The position numbers and the translations under genes were made by a program. Shown here in pieces: positions 34,126 to 42,758 of a stretch of DNA of 64,000 nt; the first letter of the stretch is position 1, and each line of letters begins with the position of its first letter. Under the pieces are notes generated by a model. That model was not told the DNA's origin. It searched no databases and saw only the letters and a list, made by a program, of their open reading frames with translations. The DNA lies in assembly GCF_015291745.1 (NCBI RefSeq), contig NZ_CP030059.1, forward strand, positions 3,995,501 to 4,059,500, given 5' to 3'. The DNA is from Bradyrhizobium sp. CCBAU 53351. GTDB lineage: Bacteria; Pseudomonadota; Alphaproteobacteria; Rhizobiales; Xanthobacteraceae.

Positions 34126-34485
34126 TCATTTGCCTCGCAAGCTCAGGATATAGGCCGACAGCACATCCGCCTGCCCCTGCGCGATCACGAGGTTCGGCAT
34201 GTTCTGGTGGCTGGTCTGCCAGAACACCTTGAGCGACAACGCGGTGGTGCCGCTGCGGTCGGCGATGGACTGAAAGCTCGGCGCCTCGTCGAAGAAGCCG
34301 GCCATACCCGGCTCGACCGCGTGACAACTCTGGCACCACGCTTGCGCCAGGCGATGGCCTTCGGCAACCGCGCGCGGGCCCGACCGCGGAGCCCCGGCAG
34401 CAGTGTGGACGACGCTGAACAGAAACAGCACCGACAATACGACCAGAAGAGCGAGACCGAGATAGATTCGGGTACTGTGCGACAT
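34126..34485 (-). CDS. Small monoheme c-type cytochrome, membrane-anchored or secreted
   Basis: The 119-residue protein has an N-terminal hydrophobic helix (IYLGLALLVVLSVLFLFSVV), then the heme attachment motif CQSCH at about residues 52-56 and a distal methionine candidate in HQNMPNLV. This is the class I cytochrome c layout. The helix may be an uncleaved anchor. It likely moves electrons in the periplasm. The start at 34485 avoids a cysteine-containing extension with no ribosome site. A similar cytochrome is at 43337-43702. Confidence 0.85.
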   Translation of the reverse strand: MSHSTRIYLGLALLVVLSVLFLFSVVHTAAGAPRSGPRAVAEGHRLAQAWCQSCHAVEPGMAGFFDEAPSFQSIADRSGTTALSLKVFWQTSHQNMPNLVIAQGQADVLSAYILSLRGK

Positions 34486-34653
34486 GGCGCTTCCCTCGCT
34501 GTTGCTTCGCCGGCACACGAAGCGTAAGTCGGCGCAGGCCGATGAAATTGATCTGCGTCAAGGGCCTGACGCGAGGCCCGTAGCCAGAGCTGGAGCGACG
34601 TGTCCGCCGCTTCGAAAAAGCGACGCCGGCAGCACAGAAGCGAGACGAGAAGT

Positions 34654-35004
34654 ATGACCGACACGATGAAATGCCCCGCCTGCAGCTCCGAACACGCCTA
34701 TCAGGACCGCGATCTCTGGGTCTGCCCGGAATGCGGCCACGAATGGAGCGGTGCGGCGGAGGCGGCCGCGGAGACAGCGCAGGATGCCGGCGTGCGCGAT
34801 GCCAACGGCAATGCGCTCGCTGACGGCGACAGCGTCATCGTGATCAAGGATCTCAAGATCAAGGGCTCCTCCTCGGTGGTGAAGGGCGGCACCAAGGTGC
34901 GCAACATCCGCCTGCAGGACGCAACCGATGGTCACAACATCGCCTGCAAGATCGACGGCATCGGCGCGATGAACCTGAAGTCGGAGTTCGTGAGGAAGGC
35001 GTAG
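34654..35004 (+). CDS. Zinc-ribbon protein of the YjdM (PhnA-like) family
   Basis: The 116-residue protein has an N-terminal zinc ribbon with two CxxC knuckles ([12 protein letters not shown] and [10 protein letters not shown]). The conserved YjdM core follows ([39 protein letters not shown]). Despite the historic PhnA name it is not a phosphonatase. It is cytosolic and its role is unknown. It converges with the EamA gene. Confidence 0.92.
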   Translation: MTDTMKCPACSSEHAYQDRDLWVCPECGHEWSGAAEAAAETAQDAGVRDANGNALADGDSVIVIKDLKIKGSSSVVKGGTKVRNIRLQDATDGHNIACKIDGIGAMNLKSEFVRKA

Positions 35005-35015
35005 CCGCGAGCTGG

Positions 35016-35936
35016 CTACCGCTGCCGCTGCGCCAGGTAAAACCCGCACAGCACCGTCACGAGGCCCGCGGTCTGCAACATCGTCGGCGGCTCGCCGAGC
35101 AGCAACCAGCCGGTGAGCAGCGTCAGCGCCGGCACGCAGGCCGGAAACACCGCGGCGCGGGCAACGCCGAGGCGCTGCACCGAGACGGCGAACAGATAGA
35201 GCGCGGCGGGGCCGGCCAGCACGCCCTGCGCCAGCGCCTGGATGGCATTTTCGGCGACGCCGATCGCCGCGACGTGAGCAAGCCCGACGGTCGCGACATA
35301 GATTGGCAACAAGAGCAGCGAAAGCACGTTGATGACCAGCGCGGCCGACACGGCGGAGACGCGCCAGTGCCGCAGCGCCGTGCCGAAGCCGGCGAACATC
35401 AGTCCGGTGAGCACGAAGATCAAATCCCCGAGCACGCCGTCGGCCCCGATATGGCCGATCGATTCCGCGCCGATCACGCCGAGACCGCCGACGATGACGA
35501 GCGCACCGACGAGGCGCGAGGCGGAGACGTGCTCTTTCAGGAACAGTGCAGCCAGCAAGAGGCCGCCGAGCGTGGCACAGGAGGGCTGGATCACGCTGCC
35601 GTGGCCGAGCGGCACGAACAGGAAGCCGGTGTAGGAGATCAGCGACATCACGGGGCCGCCGAGCACCATCAGCACGAGACCCCTGCCCCAGCCGATGCCG
35701 CAGAGATCCCCAATGCCGGCGCGCAGGACCAGCGGCAGGAATGCGATCCCCGACCAGACATAGCGATGCACCAGCAGATCGACCGGCGTGAAGCCGACCT
35801 TGAGCCCGTGCCGTGTCCCGGCGAAGCCGAGCGCCCAGAACAGCGCCGCGGCCAGGCCGCAGGTGACGCCGAGCAATGCCGGCGCCGCATCGTGCTTCTG
35901 AGAAAGAGCGTCGGCGCCGCTCGTCCGCTGATCCAT
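35016..35936 (-). CDS. EamA/DMT family transporter
   Basis: The 306-residue protein has ten hydrophobic helices in two EamA repeats, beginning LGVTCGLAAALFWALGFAGTRHGLKVG and ending LLLGEPPTMLQTAGLVTVLCGFYLAQ. The GEPP-x-x-x motif in the last repeat is characteristic. It probably exports a small metabolite. It is distinct in sequence from the EamA protein at 18975-19871. It converges with the YjdM gene, with 11 bases between. Confidence 0.9.
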   Translation of the reverse strand: MDQRTSGADALSQKHDAAPALLGVTCGLAAALFWALGFAGTRHGLKVGFTPVDLLVHRYVWSGIAFLPLVLRAGIGDLCGIGWGRGLVLMVLGGPVMSLISYTGFLFVPLGHGSVIQPSCATLGGLLLAALFLKEHVSASRLVGALVIVGGLGVIGAESIGHIGADGVLGDLIFVLTGLMFAGFGTALRHWRVSAVSAALVINVLSLLLLPIYVATVGLAHVAAIGVAENAIQALAQGVLAGPAALYLFAVSVQRLGVARAAVFPACVPALTLLTGWLLLGEPPTMLQTAGLVTVLCGFYLAQRQR

Positions 35937-36025
35937 GGATCAAGCCTTATGTCAGCGCCTCCATCGGCTCAACCCACGCAGGTGCAGGGCTGACACGCGG
36001 CGGGATTCGTGGCCCGAATGGCCCG

Positions 36026-36442
36026 TCACGCCCGCTCTTCGAACACCATCCGCCATCCCTTGCGCGTATCCATGTATTCGCGCACTTCGCGGATCCTGTC
36101 GCCCGCCACCGTGAACACGAAGCAATAGTCGTTCTCGTAAGGCTTGCCGCCGGTCAGCGTGGCGCGCATCCGCTCCTCCACGATCACGACGTCGCCGTCG
36201 GCGTACACGCCGCGAAACGCGATATCGATGTTCGAGAACATCTTGTGCATCTCCTGGGCGATGAAGCGCGCGATCTGGCCCGCGCCGACCATGTGGTCGG
36301 TGTGATCGAGCGCGACCGCGGTGGCGTTGCCCTTCGGCGCGATCCATTCGGCGTCGTCGGTGAACAATGCGGCGATACGCAGCGCATCCCGCGACGAAAA
36401 GGTTTTCCAGGCGTTCAGGACAATCTCTCTCGGGCTGGACAT
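36026..36442 (-). CDS. NTF2-like (SnoaL-type) protein
   Basis: The 138-residue protein shows the NTF2 cone-fold pattern: an N-terminal helix (SPREIVLNAWKTFSSRDALRIAALFTDDAEWIAP), a second helix with MVGAGQIARFIAQEM, then four beta strands ending IREVREYMDTRKGW. Such proteins include SnoaL-like cyclases, limonene epoxide hydrolases and small-ligand binders; catalytic residues cannot be assigned. ATG 36442 is preferred over an extension by ten residues. Confidence 0.85.
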   Translation of the reverse strand: MSSPREIVLNAWKTFSSRDALRIAALFTDDAEWIAPKGNATAVALDHTDHMVGAGQIARFIAQEMHKMFSNIDIAFRGVYADGDVVIVEERMRATLTGGKPYENDYCFVFTVAGDRIREVREYMDTRKGWRMVFEERA

Positions 36443-36548
36443 GGTGCGCTCCCTGGCTTGCATTGCGGCCACCTTCTAGGCCGCGGTGGGCGTTGCAGCT
36501 CGCCACAATCGGACTCGGTCATCCCGCAGCCCTTCCGGCCCCATCGCC

Positions 36549-37136
36549 ATGCGCTATGATCCGGCCATGCTGAGCTTCGAGACCTGCAACGCCGCCCGCC
36601 TGCGCCGCGATCCCCGTTACGACGGCCGCTTCTTCACCGCGGTGAGAACCACCGGCATCTACTGCCGCCCGGTCTGTCCGGCCAAGCAGCCGCTGACGCG
36701 CAACGTAACCTATCATCCGACGGCGGCGGCGGCCGAGGCCGCCGGCTTCCGGCCATGCCTGCGCTGCCGCCCCGAGACTGCGCCGTTCTGCCCGGCCTGG
36801 AACGGCACGCGCTCCACGGTGGCGCGCGCCATGAAGCTGATCGATGGCGGCGCGCTCGACGAAGGCTCGGTGGTCGACCTGGCGATGCGGCTCGGCATCT
36901 CGTCGCGTCATCTGGCGCGTCTGTTCGAGCGCCACGTCGGCGCCACGCCGCAGCAGCTCGCCAAGACGCTGCGCGTCCAGCGCGCCAAGCGCCTGCTCGA
37001 TGCCGGGGAGAACAGCATGACAGATATCGCGTTCCAGTCCGGCTTCGGCAGCCTACGCAGGTTCAACGCCGCCTTCGCAGAGCTCTACGGCCGCTCGCCG
37101 TCGAGTTTGCGCACGGCGCGCGTGCGGCGGGCTTAG
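36549..37136 (+). CDS. Ada-type zinc domain fused to AraC HTH (alkylation response regulator)
   Basis: The 195-residue protein begins with the Ada N-terminal zinc domain: FFTAVRTTGIYCRPVCPAKQP and FRPCLRCRPE hold the four zinc-binding cysteines, one of which in Ada accepts methyl groups from phosphotriesters. The AraC-type helix-turn-helix follows (VDLAMRLGISSRHLARLFERHVGATPQQ, then MTDIAFQSGFGSLRRFNAAF). The O6-alkylguanine methyltransferase domain of full Ada and the AlkA glycosylase domain are both absent. It resembles AdaA-type activators. ATG 36567 is an alternative start. Confidence 0.92.
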   Translation: MRYDPAMLSFETCNAARLRRDPRYDGRFFTAVRTTGIYCRPVCPAKQPLTRNVTYHPTAAAAEAAGFRPCLRCRPETAPFCPAWNGTRSTVARAMKLIDGGALDEGSVVDLAMRLGISSRHLARLFERHVGATPQQLAKTLRVQRAKRLLDAGENSMTDIAFQSGFGSLRRFNAAFAELYGRSPSSLRTARVRRA

Positions 37137-37155
37137 CGCGCAGCTTGAAGACCTC

Positions 37156-37302
37156 TCAGAAAAATCCCGGGCTGAGATCGAGGCCGTATGTCAGGCTCAG
37201 CACGAACACGAACAACACGGCGGCGGCGAACAAAGCGGCGTGCCTGACAATGAACGCACGCGGCGAGGTGGGAGCAGCAACGACTTTCTGCGCAACCGGC
37301 AT
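37156..37302 (-). CDS. Small single-span membrane protein
   Basis: The 48-residue protein has one transmembrane helix (HAALFAAAVLFVFVLSLTYGL) after a short basic N-terminus. The ATG at 37302 is set by a GGAGG ribosome site nine bases upstream; a longer frame to 37461 would include an implausible second hydrophobic segment without a ribosome site. The function is unknown. It is smaller than most gene finders accept. Confidence 0.5.
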   Translation of the reverse strand: MPVAQKVVAAPTSPRAFIVRHAALFAAAVLFVFVLSLTYGLDLSPGFF

Positions 37303-37599
37303 GATGGCCTCCATTATGATTTCAAAAACTGGCCGCGACGATGCGGCCGCCGCATCAGGCAATGCGGTCTGCAAAACAAATGTTAAGAGGATCACGCTCG
37401 TTATGAACGGGGATACATAACCGGCATAGTCACGCGAACTTGTTCGCGGCCGGCGTCTCAATCAGCGCATCGATGTCAATTGATCGCGCCGAGACATTGC
37501 GCAACGCGCGCTGGCGCGAGATTGCGCACGGGACAGTTTCAACGATGGCTGCGCGCGCGATACGCAAGCAGCATCGGCGTCGAGGACGTCAAATGAAAC

Positions 37600-37629
37600 G
37601 GCGGGTTCCGCCTCTCCGCGGAACCCGCC
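37600..37629 (-). terminator. Hairpin terminator after the small secreted protein gene
   Basis: GGCGGGTTCCGC and GCGGAACCCGCC form a 12-bp stem, followed on the minus strand by GTTTCATTT. It lies about 20 bases beyond the stop codon at 37649. Confidence 0.7.
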
Positions 37630-37648
37630 AATCTCTCAGCGATGGAGC

Positions 37649-37903
37649 TTAGCGGGCCGAGCCCGTGGTGACGTCAGCGGTCTTCAGCTTGCGGGGGCTG
37701 AGCACTTTCGTCTGGTGGGCCGAGGCGACGGTGGTTGGCGCAGCAGCCTGCTGCTCGACATGTGCGGCACCCAGGACGCGAACCTGCAAGGGCGAGACCG
37801 GAAATCCATTGGTCTCGTAAGTCGGCAGTTCAGCGGCGAAAGCCGCGGTGCTGCCCGCGATCGTCAGGATGGCGGCGGCGATCGACAAAGTCTTCTTGTT
37901 CAT
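37649..37903 (-). CDS. Small secreted hypothetical protein
   Basis: The 84-residue protein has a clear signal peptide (MNKKTLSIAAAILTIAGSTA, cut after AFA) and a short mature part with the phrase LPTYETNGFPVSPLQVRVLG. There are no cysteines and no recognisable domain. A hairpin terminator follows. Similar short proteins with the NGFP-I/V-S phrase are recalled from other Bradyrhizobium genomes, without a function. Confidence 0.75.
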   Translation of the reverse strand: MNKKTLSIAAAILTIAGSTAAFAAELPTYETNGFPVSPLQVRVLGAAHVEQQAAAPTTVASAHQTKVLSPRKLKTADVTTGSAR

Positions 37904-38075
37904 TGGTGGTGCTCCGGAAGTGGAAGAGTCGGAGCATATTTAGGTTCGCTTTGCTGCATTGCGACACGCCTTGTTGCAATGCAACAGCGCGTCCGGCGCA
38001 TAGCGATATGTTTAACATGTCCAAGGCCTTGGCCGAATCACGCCGGGTCCGACATGGCGCCTTTATGGGCGGTGC

Positions 38076-38279
38076 TCAGCCACCGAGCACGTTGCCCCAG
38101 CCGTCGAAGACATAGGCCTTCCAGGCCACGGTTCCGTCGCCGCCCGGTCGGCTGGCCCGTCGATAATCGTCCGCCTGGTCGGCGGTCCAGGTGATGATCG
38201 TGTCCGTGAGGCGATCGTGCAGGATGGCGGGCTCGGTGGGATCGAAAGCGTCCATGGGACGAAGCGTGGCATGCGTCAT
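38076..38279 (-). CDS. Small conserved hypothetical protein
   Basis: The 67-residue protein has no signal peptide and reads LTDTIITWTADQADDYRRA, ending in FDGWGNVLGG. The composition is that of a real soluble protein. The function is unknown. The 258 bases between its start and the peptidase gene at 38538 hold no other gene I can support. Confidence 0.55.
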   Translation of the reverse strand: MTHATLRPMDAFDPTEPAILHDRLTDTIITWTADQADDYRRASRPGGDGTVAWKAYVFDGWGNVLGG

Positions 38280-38537
38280 GAGCGACCGAACGCGCTACCC
38301 GCAACAAGGTTGCGACGACACGGCGATCAAGACACTTTTGTGGAACCCGCGTTGCACCTCGGCAACAGTGCCGCGAAAAGCCGTTTTCGCCGATTTGCGC
38401 CATTGCGCTGCCACATGGTCCTCCGAACAATCGACGCACTGCGTGCCTTTCCGTGCAAGACTGTTTGCGTCAGACTGTTTGCATCATCACTGTCCGGGCA
38501 AGACGGGTTCGGGCAGAACCGTTTGGAGGCAGGGATC

Positions 38538-39878
38538 ATGGACGATCGGCGGTCTCTTCTAGTGGCGGTCACGTGCCCCTCGGCTGTGCTCGCCGGCTGG
38601 CTGGCGCTCTCCCTCTCCGCCTATGCCCCTGCCCTCATCGAGAACAGCGGTGCCAACGCGGCCGCCGTCTCACGCGCCAAGGACCACGCTAAGGATCACG
38701 CCAACGACCAAGCTAAGGATCTCAGCCGGCTCGACCTCGCCGACGTACCGCGCGCTGCGACGATCGAGGACGGCATCGCCTTGACCGCCGATATCGCCGC
38801 TGCCCTGGCTGCGGCACCGGCCCTGACAATCGTTGAAGCGGCACCCGAGACGCCCGCTCCCGCAATCAAGCTCGCCTCGGCCGATCCGGCGCTGATCCTG
38901 CCGGTGGACGCACCGCCCGCGCCGCAGATAACACCCGAACCAGAATCCGTCGTCAGCGAGGCGGCCCCGGTCGCGCCGCCGGAGCCGATCAAGCTCGCAT
39001 CTGCCGATCCCACCGACATCGTGACGACGGACGCGCTGTCTCCCGCGGCGATCGCCAGCGGCCCGGTCAACCCTGCGAGCAAGGCATCGCCGCCGGCCGA
39101 TACCGTCGCCGTGCTCGACGAATGCTTCGTCATGGATGCCTGCATCGACCGCTATCTCTGGACGCTCTATCAGCGCACCGCAAAGGAAGACTCGATCAAG
39201 GTCCAGGAGCGCCGCGCCGTCACCATCAAGCGCAAGGGCAAGACGGTCACGGTGATGCGCAGCTTCACCAAGCTGGTCGATGAGGATTTCGGCTGGAAGG
39301 ATCCGAAGGCCGCCGAGCACGCCGGCATGTCGATGATGGATTATGTCATCGGCGGCATGGACAAGAGCTTCAAGCGGAAGCTGTTCCGTACGCTGCTCGC
39401 GGCGGAAGCCGCCGGCCTTTCGCCCGGCATCACCAGCGCGTTCCGAGACGATTATAGACAGTCAATCGCGAGCGGCCTGAAGGCCGCCTCCGACCGTTCC
39501 TATCACGGCGGCAGCACGCGCGGCGGCTACGGCCACGGCATGGCGGCGGACATCGTCAGCACGCAAGGCAATAACCGCGCGCAGCGCTGGGTCTCCACCG
39601 AAATCCTGTGGAAGTGGGTCGACGCCAACGGCAAGGCCTACGGCATCGGCCGGCCCTATCTCGGCCGTGACCCGCCGCATGTCGGCCCCGTCGATGGCGC
39701 GGAATACATCTCGCGCCGCGGCACGGGAGACGGAAAGCAAGTCGCCAGCGTGAAGTCCAAGAAGGTGGTGCGCGCCGCGGCCCATGCCAAGCCGCCGAAG
39801 GCCCAGGCCGCGCGCGAGCAGAAGAGCCCGGCCAAGCCGCAAAAATCAGCGCAATCGACCGGCAAGCGCGCGACCTGA
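38538..39878 (+). CDS. M15-like peptidoglycan peptidase with long N-terminal linker
   Basis: The 446-residue protein has an N-terminal hydrophobic anchor (about residues 6-30) and an Ala/Pro-rich linker with two copies of KLASADP. The C-terminal half carries a conserved domain with SYHGGSTRGGYGHGMAADIVS and RPYLGRDPPHVGP, where H-x-x-x-x-x-x-D and the final H resemble the zinc ligands of M15/D-Ala-D-Ala carboxypeptidases. A basic Lys/Ala tail ends it. It probably acts on cell wall in the periplasm. ATG 38538 follows a GGAGG-like site; the longer frame is not supported. Confidence 0.75.
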   Translation: MDDRRSLLVAVTCPSAVLAGWLALSLSAYAPALIENSGANAAAVSRAKDHAKDHANDQAKDLSRLDLADVPRAATIEDGIALTADIAAALAAAPALTIVEAAPETPAPAIKLASADPALILPVDAPPAPQITPEPESVVSEAAPVAPPEPIKLASADPTDIVTTDALSPAAIASGPVNPASKASPPADTVAVLDECFVMDACIDRYLWTLYQRTAKEDSIKVQERRAVTIKRKGKTVTVMRSFTKLVDEDFGWKDPKAAEHAGMSMMDYVIGGMDKSFKRKLFRTLLAAEAAGLSPGITSAFRDDYRQSIASGLKAASDRSYHGGSTRGGYGHGMAADIVSTQGNNRAQRWVSTEILWKWVDANGKAYGIGRPYLGRDPPHVGPVDGAEYISRRGTGDGKQVASVKSKKVVRAAAHAKPPKAQAAREQKSPAKPQKSAQSTGKRAT

Positions 39879-39884
39879 CGCCCG

Positions 39885-40703
39885 TTACGCCTTACGCGTC
39901 GGGATCGGCAACGGCACCAGCCGCATCTCGGCCGTGCCGGCGTCCTGCGTTCGCACCAGCACGGCAAAGATGGTGTCGACCGCAAGGCGCACCGCGGCCT
40001 CAATCGCTTCGCCCTTGGCCAGATGGGCTGCGATAAGACCGGTAAGAAGATCGCCGGTGCCGTAAGGGCGGATCGGCAAACGCGGCGTTGCAAAGCGCGA
40101 CACCTGCCCGTCGGCGCACAGGATCGTCTCCACGTGCCCTTCTGCCGTATCGCTGAGCGTGCAGCCGGTCGCGACGACGTCGATGCGGCCGGTCCCCGCC
40201 AGCGCAGCGCACGCCGCGCGCAGGCCCTGCGTATCCGCGATCGCGAGACCTGAGAGCAGCTCGAGCTCGAACTGGTTCGGCGTCGTCAACCTGGCCGCCG
40301 GCAGCAGCCGGTGCCGGACCACGTCCAAAATGCCGTCGGCGACATAGACGCGGCCGTCATCGCCGATCACGGGATCGCAGAGATAGACGAGCTCAGTATT
40401 CCGCGTCAGCGCCCGCTCGGCGAAATCGGCGATCACGGCGGCATTGCCCGGCGAGCCGAGATAGCCGGTCACGAGCACGGCCGCCTCGTCGACGAGCCCG
40501 CGCTCCTCAACACCCTTCAGAAGATCGGCGACCAGCTCGGTCTCCAGCACCCGCCCATGCAGGCTCGGATAGCGCGGATGATTGGACAGCAGCGTCGTCG
40601 GCACCGCCGCAACGTTCACGCCCTCCGCCTGCATAGCGTAGGCCGCCGCGCTGTTGCCGACATGGCCATGGACCACCTGGCTTTGAATGGAGATGACGAG
40701 CAT
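39885..40703 (-). CDS. pdxY: Pyridoxal kinase
   Basis: The 272-residue ribokinase-fold enzyme phosphorylates pyridoxal to pyridoxal 5'-phosphate in vitamin B6 salvage. Family motifs are ISIQSQVVHGHVGNSAA at the N-terminus, YLCDPVIGDDGRVYV, TPNQFELELLSG, and the anion-hole phrase PYGTGDLLTGLIAAHL containing the catalytic aspartate. ATG 40703 gives the canonical N-terminus. It is the last gene before a family-C palindrome on its upstream side. Confidence 0.95.
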   Translation of the reverse strand: MLVISIQSQVVHGHVGNSAAAYAMQAEGVNVAAVPTTLLSNHPRYPSLHGRVLETELVADLLKGVEERGLVDEAAVLVTGYLGSPGNAAVIADFAERALTRNTELVYLCDPVIGDDGRVYVADGILDVVRHRLLPAARLTTPNQFELELLSGLAIADTQGLRAACAALAGTGRIDVVATGCTLSDTAEGHVETILCADGQVSRFATPRLPIRPYGTGDLLTGLIAAHLAKGEAIEAAVRLAVDTIFAVLVRTQDAGTAEMRLVPLPIPTRKA

Positions 40704-40743
40704 GAGAGAGGTCCGTAGAGTCAAACGCCGGATGTGGCAAGCG

Positions 40744-40823
40744 TAGCCCGGGTGGAGCGTAGCGAAATCCGGGGCCTGATGTCGCGGCAAGAGTCCCGGA
40801 TTACGCTACGCTCCATCCGGGCT
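40744..40823. repeat. REP-like palindrome, family C copy 3
   Basis: GTAGCCCGGGTGGAGCGTAGC is mirrored by GCTACGCTCCATCCGGGCT, with inner ATCCGGGG / CCCGGAT arms. It lies between pdxY and a TetR gene. Confidence 0.85.
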
Positions 40824-40839
40824 GCAGGCCTGCCACGCG

Positions 40840-41472
40840 TCAGCGCCTCGCCAGCTCACCGAGATAAGCACAAAACATGTCGGCCAGCCCGTCGGCATGA
40901 CGCGCGACGTCGGCCTCGCTGCGCGGCACTTCCGAAAATCGCTTGCCGACCTCACTCAGCGTCGTCTTGATGAGTTCGCCGGCAAGCGCGCGTGGCGCAG
41001 CGGAGGCTTTGGGCAGCGCCTCCCGCATGAACGCCGCGATGATCCCCTCGCCGGCGGCCCGCGCGTCGTGGGCCTCGGGCGCGTCGCGATAGAGCGGCGC
41101 GGCATCGCTGAGCGCGATGCGGATTGCAGCCTCCTCGCACTCGGAGCGGATGAAGGCATGGACCAGCGCGCGCAGCCGCACCAATGGCGGCTTCGTCCGG
41201 TCCGCAAGGATGCCGCGCAGCAGATCGCTGGTGCGCCGCCACTCGTCGCTCTGGAGACGGAACAGGATCGCGGCCTTGTTGGGAAAATATTGATAGAGCG
41301 AGCCGACGCTCACGCCGGCCCGCTCCGCCACCCGTGCCGTGGTGAAACGCTGCGCGCCTTCCTTCGCCAGAACCTGAACAGCGGCATCCAGGATCGCCGC
41401 CACCAGCTCGTTGGAGCGGACCTGTTGCGGCTGTTTTCGTGAGGAAACTGAACGGCTTCGACGATCGGCCAT
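40840..41472 (-). CDS. TetR/AcrR family transcriptional regulator
   Basis: The 210-residue protein has the N-terminal TetR helix-turn-helix (ILDAAVQVLAKEGAQRFTTARVAERAGVSVGSLYQYFPNKAAILFRL) and a helical ligand-binding C-terminal domain. It diverges from an O-methyltransferase gene. The 97-base gap holds a strong palindrome (41497-41522), so it very likely represses that gene and itself. The inducer is unknown. Confidence 0.93.
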   Translation of the reverse strand: MADRRSRSVSSRKQPQQVRSNELVAAILDAAVQVLAKEGAQRFTTARVAERAGVSVGSLYQYFPNKAAILFRLQSDEWRRTSDLLRGILADRTKPPLVRLRALVHAFIRSECEEAAIRIALSDAAPLYRDAPEAHDARAAGEGIIAAFMREALPKASAAPRALAGELIKTTLSEVGKRFSEVPRSEADVARHADGLADMFCAYLGELARR

Positions 41473-41496
41473 GGCGCGCCCGGTGAATGCGAATAG

Positions 41497-41522
41497 GAAA
41501 TGCGACGAATTAGTCGTATTTC
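41497..41522. promoter_or_regulatory. Palindromic operator between tetR and O-methyltransferase genes
   Basis: GAAATGCGAC at 41497-41506 and GTCGTATTTC at 41513-41522 are complementary at nine of ten positions around GAATTA. The size, symmetry and position between divergent starts fit a TetR-family operator. Confidence 0.75.
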
Positions 41523-41569
41523 ACTCCGCACGCAAGCACCCAACTCATCGCCACATCTGGAGACCTCAA

Positions 41570-42235
41570 ATGACCACCCCAACCATCACATCGCTTGCGC
41601 CGCTGCTGGATCGCCTGTTCGACGAGGCCGAGGCGGCAAACGGTGCAATGCGAGCCGCCGTCGCCGATTTGTCCGATGCGGACCGGGCGCGGATGATGCG
41701 GAGCAAGACCGATTATCGCGACCTCTACGGACGCCTGAAGGAGATACCGCTCGCGGTCTCGCGCGAGACCGGATCACTGCTCTACATGCTGGCACGCAGC
41801 TCCCGCGCGAGGACGATCGTGGAGTTTGGCACGTCGTTCGGCATCTCGACGCTGCACCTTGCCGCAGGCTTGCGCGACAATGGCGGCGGCCGCCTCATCA
41901 CCAGCGAGTTCGAGCCGTCCAAGGCGGCGCGGGCGCGAGAAAACCTCATCGCCGGCGGCCTGATCGATCTCGTCGAAATCCGTGAAGGCGACGCGCTGAA
42001 GACGCTTCAGGCCGATCTGCCTGTTACGATCGATCTCGTGCTGCTCGATGGGGCCAAGGCGCTCTACCCGGATATCCTCGACCTGCTCGAAAACCATCTC
42101 GGACCTGGTGCGATCATCGTCGCCGACAATGCCGACGACAGCCCGGACTATCTGGCGCGCGTGCGCAGGCCCGGCAGCGGCTACATGTCGACGCCCTTCG
42201 CCGAAGACGTCGAGCTCACCGTGCGGATCAACTGA
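41570..42235 (+). CDS. Class I SAM-dependent O-methyltransferase
   Basis: The 221-residue protein follows the caffeoyl-CoA/catechol O-methyltransferase pattern: an N-terminal helical region, TIVEFGTSFGISTLHLAAGL (motif I), LITSEFEPSKAARARENL (acidic residue for SAM ribose), IDLVLLDGAKALYPDIL with the metal-linked aspartate, and IIVADNADDS. The acceptor is unknown, though the family prefers catechol-like or small hydroxyl substrates. Divergent TetR control suggests induction by an aromatic or toxic compound. Confidence 0.88.
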   Translation: MTTPTITSLAPLLDRLFDEAEAANGAMRAAVADLSDADRARMMRSKTDYRDLYGRLKEIPLAVSRETGSLLYMLARSSRARTIVEFGTSFGISTLHLAAGLRDNGGGRLITSEFEPSKAARARENLIAGGLIDLVEIREGDALKTLQADLPVTIDLVLLDGAKALYPDILDLLENHLGPGAIIVADNADDSPDYLARVRRPGSGYMSTPFAEDVELTVRIN

Positions 42236-42382
42236 CGCCGCTCTGACCGCCACGAAATCCTGGAGCCGCTGCGCAACCATCGCGCGGCGGCTTCATGCCG
42301 CGTTCCGGCACCGTCGCAGGCTCGTCACTCAGACGTGATACTTGCTGCCGGGAAAAGCCAAGCGCCGCGTGCTAAACATACC

Positions 42383-42394
42383 TACCGCGCGGTA
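42383..42394. promoter_or_regulatory. Candidate TetR operator upstream of the SMR transporter gene
   Basis: TACCGCGCGGTA is a perfect 12-base palindrome 19 bases before the SMR gene start, embedded in ACATACCTACCGCGCGGTAT. The sequence type is common for TetR regulators of efflux genes, and the next gene but one is a TetR. Confidence 0.65.
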
Positions 42395-42413
42395 TCTCTT
42401 TTCCGAGCTGACC

Positions 42414-42758
42414 ATGACCCCCGCCTTCAACGCCTACGCAATGCTCGCCCTCGCCATCATTCTCGAGGTCACGGCATCGGCCTTCCTGCAGCAATCCGCG
42501 CAGTTCACCCGCCCGTGGCCAACGCTGGCCATGGTGCTGTGCTATGTCGCCTCGTTCTACGCGCTGTCGGTCGCGATCCGCGTCATCCCCTTGAGCATCG
42601 CCTATGCGATCTGGGGCGGGGTCGGCATCATCCTGACCGCCGCTGTCTCCTTCGTGCTGTTTCGTCAGATGCTGGACGCCGCGGCCTTCGTCGGCATCGC
42701 ACTGATAGTCTCAGGGGTCGTGGTCATCAACCTGTTCTCGCAGACCACGGCGCATTGA
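42414..42758 (+). CDS. Small multidrug resistance (SMR/EmrE-type) transporter
   Basis: The 114-residue protein has four transmembrane helices. The essential membrane glutamate lies in LALAIILEVTASAFLQQS (the E14 equivalent), and the SMR signatures AYAIWGGVGIILTA and GIALIVSGVVVINLFS follow. It exports cationic drugs or metabolites, or guanidinium, as an antiparallel dimer in exchange for protons. ATG 42414 begins the first helix correctly. Its stop codon overlaps the TetR start (TGATG), so the two are coupled. Confidence 0.93.
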   Translation: MTPAFNAYAMLALAIILEVTASAFLQQSAQFTRPWPTLAMVLCYVASFYALSVAIRVIPLSIAYAIWGGVGIILTAAVSFVLFRQMLDAAAFVGIALIVSGVVVINLFSQTTAH

